Position numbers and translations under genes: made by a program
Shown here: piece after piece, positions 60,370 to 64,000 of the stretch
Layout of the letters: each line of letters begins with the position of its first letter
How positions within the stretch are numbered: position 1 is the first letter of the stretch
Assembly: GCA_015680685.1 (NCBI GenBank)
Contig: MNCI01007825.1
Span: forward strand, 102,723 to 166,722
Direction: 5' to 3'
Source of the DNA: Gnetum montanum
Taxonomy: Eukaryota; Streptophyta; Gnetopsida; Gnetales; Gnetaceae
DNA: 64,000 nt
Notes under the pieces: model-generated
Told to the model about the DNA's origin: nothing
What the model saw: the letters and a program-made list of their open reading frames with translations, nothing else
Databases searched by the model: none

Positions 60370-62135
60370 AAACCTTTCCATTAGCCTAAGCCAACCAACT
60401 CAAAAAACACCTCACCAGATGGACAACCATGCTCAATATTTCAAATCTCCCCCTTCCAACCTAGTTGTGGGGGAGCTAGCCACCCATACTAACACTTTAT
60501 GTGAATCCTCAGTTTTTGACTTTTCTGTTTCACACATTTTTGGTTTTACAATTTTTTGTTTTCATCTTCTTTGTTTTACATCTTCATTTTACATATTTAT
60601 ATTTTTCAAATTATTGATTTTTTCTTAGTTTTTGTTTTATACCATCATTAATGTATTTAATATTTATTGCCTACTCTTTTACTTTCTTTTATGTTTGCTC
60701 GTGTTTGATGTGTTGCTCTACTTTTTCTACTAATAAGATGGCAGGTACAATGGTAGTGCGTTACTCAATAGTGGTATGCTTCATTTGTAAATTGATTGTT
60801 GATGTTTGGTTTCTAACTTTGAATGTCGTTATTAATGATTAGGACATGATTTCTTTTCATGTAACATGTAGTGAGTCCACATCATCCACCCATCCACATA
60901 CTTTATGATTTTCCTCATTTTGGAAGCATGCAGTCTCTTCTTCATTAATGCACCTTTAATAAATTGGTAACTTGTGTAGTTTCAAGAATTAGGAAGGAAT
61001 TAAAGGTTTAGATAAGTTGTGGCTTCAAAGGGATGTGGTATTCTTCGTGCTTTTCTATTTTCCTACGTGTAGGAGTGTTCTCGTAAGCTTCTCACTATTT
61101 TGCATCATTTCAAAATAGGAAGTCAAATAAGTCCTTGCATGGTGTGGTTCTCATAAAAAAAAAAAACAAGATGAGAATTCAAAGCATACCCCTTGGATAA
61201 AATAAATGCAGAAAATGCATGGGTCTTTGCATGGTGAAATTTCCATTTAAGAAAAACATGGGAATTCAAAGAACACCCCTTAGACCAAATAAAAAGGCTA
61301 CAAGAATTGGTTATGAAACTTGTCTTGTCTCCTCTAACTAAGGTCCTTTTTCACTTCTTACTTTCACTGCAATTTTTAATAGTGGTTATTGTTTGGAAGC
61401 ATTCTTGTGTCTTAGGGGATGGACTAGCCTTAGAATGTTGATGCAAAGTCACTGAAAGTGGTTGGTTTTGGTATGGACGAAGGATGGATCCAACCAAGTC
61501 ATTTAATCAAAAACTTCACAAGGGACTACATGTAACCATAATTAGGAACTCCATTCCATTCTCTTTGTTATCCATTTATATTTTTCATGCCTCACCTCAC
61601 TGTTGGTTTCATGTTTTGATTCAATGTTCTGGTTTGATGAGTTGAGTTTCTCAATCATTTACTTTTGGGTTTTTTTGTACTTAACTTTTCATAACCATTA
61701 ATCATCCACTAAGCCCATGGACTCCTTGATTTGAAGTTATGCAAGGGCATAAAAGGCCTGTGCCTACTTTGGAAAGGACCCACTTACATATCTTTTGGTT
61801 TGGTTAAGTTAAGTTCTTTACCCTTAGGCATTGTTACAGTCAAATTCTTTTTATTTACCCCATCCATGTCATCCAATTGTACGCACCTTCATAACTATTT
61901 GTAATGAAATCCTTTGTATTGTTGTGAATACCCTCCTTCTAGTATTCCTTGTGTTAAAATTTTTCTAAATTTTATGGATCACTTCTCTTACTTAACCCAT
62001 TCATCAGTCTTTTCACTAACAATATCAAGTAACCAATCTATTACAATCACAACTCAACCAAATAAAATCATCAACAAGACAAGGTATTCAGCCATTATCT
62101 ATTACAGTATATATACTAATCCTTGGTTTGGTTGT
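60370..62135 (+). other. Element D non-coding spacer
   Basis: T-rich at 60520-60650. It is then largely alignable with the element C spacer (complement of 41440-42990), including the block CCTACTTTGGAAAGGACCCA (61765-61784). No conserved frame is seen. A TATATATAC near 62108-62116 sits where the internal promoter lies in B and C. Confidence 0.65.
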
Positions 62136-62200
62136 GATTGTAGTGGGAAGTGTGGACTAGAAGCGAGACTATCTTCACCAAGGGGGATGCAACCATATCA
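62136..62200 (+). pseudogene. Vestige of the accessory ORF start in element D
   Basis: GTGATTGTAG is followed by TGGGAAGTGTGGACTAGAAG. This aligns with the GTGATTACAG-ATGGCC...CGTGGACAACAAG start of the accessory ORF in element B. The rest of the ORF is missing: the polypurine tract follows after only about 290 bases. Confidence 0.45.
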
Positions 62201-62479
62201 CCCGTGAAAGATTGTTCATGATCGTTGGATCTCTTCTACCTCTCCGTCATTCTTCTATTGTCAAGAGGGGTTGGATGTCCTTTGGATCCATGGGTGTTCT
62301 TTACTATTGTCATGAACACCCAATTTTGTACACAATTGTAATGTTGTATGCTTGATCACTTCTATATTTTTCTGTTTTCTCTATGTCACTTTGCATGTCA
62401 ATCAAATAAGTCCATACCCATTAATATATTTTGTAAAGCACATGTTCCTCTTCTGTTGTACTCAAGGATGAGTTTTCAT

Positions 62480-62493
62480 TCAGTCATGGGGTA
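62480..62493 (+). promoter_or_regulatory. Element D polypurine tract
   Basis: TCAGTCATGGGGTA abuts the 3' LTR. It is preceded by AAGGATGAGTTTTCATT as in B. Confidence 0.8.
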
Positions 62494-63342
62494 TGATAAA
62501 TTGTGTTTTTCATATGCTTTGATATCGAGATAGCCACGATATCAAGTACATGATATCGAGTATGCGATATCATGGCCCAAGATGTGATATCACAAGGTTA
62601 CTCCTGTGTTTATAAATATAGCCCTCAAGCATACGATTGAAGTAAGTTTTTGGTAGTCAAGTAGCAAAACTATCGTAGTTTGTTCATTTGAGAGTTAGAA
62701 TATTTTCCAAGTGCCCACAATAGGAGGTCTAAGTATGAACAAATCTTTTTTCAAGCATTGATGTACCTGAACACACCATTGTGTTGGCAATACAGATGAA
62801 CTCTTTGATTCATTCCTTGCAGCACTTAAGACTTTCTTTCTTATGCATTTATATTTCATGAAATTCACATTAATTTTATTTATGCACTAATTAATTTTAA
62901 TTAATCAAGAAAGTCATTAAAATACATAAGCACAACCCCTTTGACCATACATGTGAAACTTGGTAGCTCAAAAGAGATTAGTGATTGACAATCCAGTAGT
63001 GTTTACACAAAGTTCAAGATGTGTCTGGGAAGTGGAAACAATTACTTGTGTTAGGCTAGATTGGATTATAGTTTACTTAGCAATTAATCACTCTTACCTT
63101 TATTCTTGTTCTAGGTGAATAATTTCATAAAAACACAAAATAATAAAAATCTTATGTCTAAGTCAAACATAACCATACAATTGCATTCCACAAGTGGGAT
63201 TGGGAAGACAATGAATGAACAACATACACACATTGTTTAGCTCTAGTGTACTTAGTAATTATAGTTTATAGAATTTGACCAGATCACATGTGAACACCTA
63301 TGATTCTTATGGTTGAGCGTAGGGGTACCTTGCCACTCATCA
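62494..63342 (+). repeat. Element D 3' LTR (849 bp)
   Basis: It runs from TGATAAATTG to CACTCATCA. U3 has five GATATC palindromes (62520-62592), three of them at a 14-base period, before TATAAATA at 62611-62618. Confidence 0.93.
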
Positions 63343-63347
63343 AATGA
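63343..63347. repeat. Target-site duplication of element D, right copy (AATGA)
   Basis: Identical to 53177-53181. Confidence 0.92.
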
Positions 63348-63713
63348 CAAGCATAATGTTAAGCACTCGAGTGTAGTTAACAAAGATGCTTCACTAGAGC
63401 AGGTTCACTCCAATATTAAAATTACCTTCCAAATACTAAATCTAGATATTATGAAAAGATAAATAATATGCTAGAAAACAAGAAAACTAGTTTTCTTCAA
63501 TTATCAAAAGAGAAGATTACAACATGGTTCCACAACTCACAAAACATCCAAACCACTCTCAACACTCAAATGATGATGTGGAGTAGGATCTACAACCATA
63601 CAATGGTTATTCTTAACGTAAGACACAACTAATAGAGAATCTCTTCCACAACCTAAGACTAAGATCTCAACACATAATCAAGACTAAGAGCACATAGGTT
63701 AATTGATGAGTTT
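63348..63713. other. Unassigned AT-rich sequence between elements D and G
   Basis: No gene or repeat recognised. Confidence 0.45.
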
Positions 63714-64000
63714 CGGTCTATTGTGTCAACTAGGCCTTATCAACATAATCAATTGCATTGAAAAGGCCTCATCGACTAGGCCCCATCAATGAGAACTCAT
63801 TAACATAGTCTACAATGTTGATGTGGCCCCATTGATGTAGGGGTCTATTCCGGTCTATAAATACAAGCTTGTCAGCTGCATTTATGACATCAATTTTCAA
63901 AGTAGTAGTGGAGCTCTTGCAGTTTGTCTATTTGAAAGATAAAATATTTTTCCCGAGCACCCATAGTAGGAGTCATTGAGTGTATAGATCTTTATTTGAG
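63714..64000 (+). repeat. Element G: start of an LTR (GGCC-hairpin class), cut by the window edge
   Basis: It begins TGATGAGTTTCGG. U3 carries AGGCC-centred repeats (63750-63840) like element C, then TATAAATA at 63856-63863 and the family blocks AAATATTTTTCCC and GATCTTTATTTGAG. The remainder lies beyond the window. Confidence 0.75.

Larger units (their letters stand above)
53182..63342 (+). mobile_element. Element D: full-length Athila/Tat-type Ty3/gypsy retrotransposon
   Basis: The 10.2-kb element has both LTRs, a primer-binding site, gag, protease, RT, RNase H, integrase, a long spacer and a polypurine tract. It is flanked by a perfect AATGA duplication. It is the most complete autonomous-type copy, although every gene carries stops. 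Only a vestige of the accessory ORF (near 62140-62200) is present. Confidence 0.93.

Overview
This window looks like nuclear DNA of a seed plant with a large, repeat-rich, AT-rich genome. A gymnosperm is my best guess. That guess rests on the density of old, heavily mutated LTR retrotransposons and is an inference, not something the sequence proves. One recognisable single-copy type gene is present: a 13-exon family-1 glycoside hydrolase (beta-glucosidase) on the minus strand at 13546-17277. A decayed fragment resembling the Acinus RRM protein lies near 33.3 kb. Nearly everything else is Ty3/gypsy retrotransposon sequence.

Layout. 1-6418: element A (minus), gag to integrase, with a truncated LTR. 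6440-9800: element A2 (minus), LTR plus gag, joined directly to the broken LTR of A. 9900-10720: a scrap of retrotransposon accessory ORF (minus) next to an LTR piece (plus). 10721-13545: mostly unassigned. 13546-17277: beta-glucosidase gene. 17278-19376: its upstream region with local duplications. 19377-32230: old element E (plus), split by element B (20989-29608, plus), which is bounded by a perfect 5-bp target duplication. 33200-33510: Acinus-like pseudogene. 34640-36935 and 47803-48303: an older LTR-like sequence split by element C (36936-47802, minus). 50250-52720: element F (minus), a Tat-type pol with two RNase H domains. 53182-63342: element D (plus), bounded by a perfect 5-bp duplication. 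63714-64000: start of the LTR of a further element G.

How the elements relate. A, A2, B, C, D and G are one family or close relatives. Those with visible ends share TGAT...ATCA LTR termini, and A, A2, B, C and D share a primer-binding site matching the 3' end of tRNA-Asp, with Athila/Tat-type gag and pol (A2 and B have lost most or all of pol). Their LTR U3 regions fall into two palindrome classes: GATATC arrays (A2, B, D) and GGCC-centred hairpins (C, G). B and C also carry a long accessory ORF downstream of the pol position. It has a globular N-terminal part and a coiled-coil tail. In both it is preceded by an internal TATA box with palindromes of the same class as that element's own U3, then by a GATTACAG splice-acceptor-like site abutting the ORF start. 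B has lost all of pol but kept gag and the accessory ORF. C has lost only the RT segment. D has kept pol but lost all but a vestige of the accessory ORF. This accessory gene is the most interesting system in the window.

The beta-glucosidase exons join into an uninterrupted 514-residue protein, but two splice sites are non-canonical (GA donor of intron 4, TG acceptor of intron 9), so it may be a very young pseudogene.
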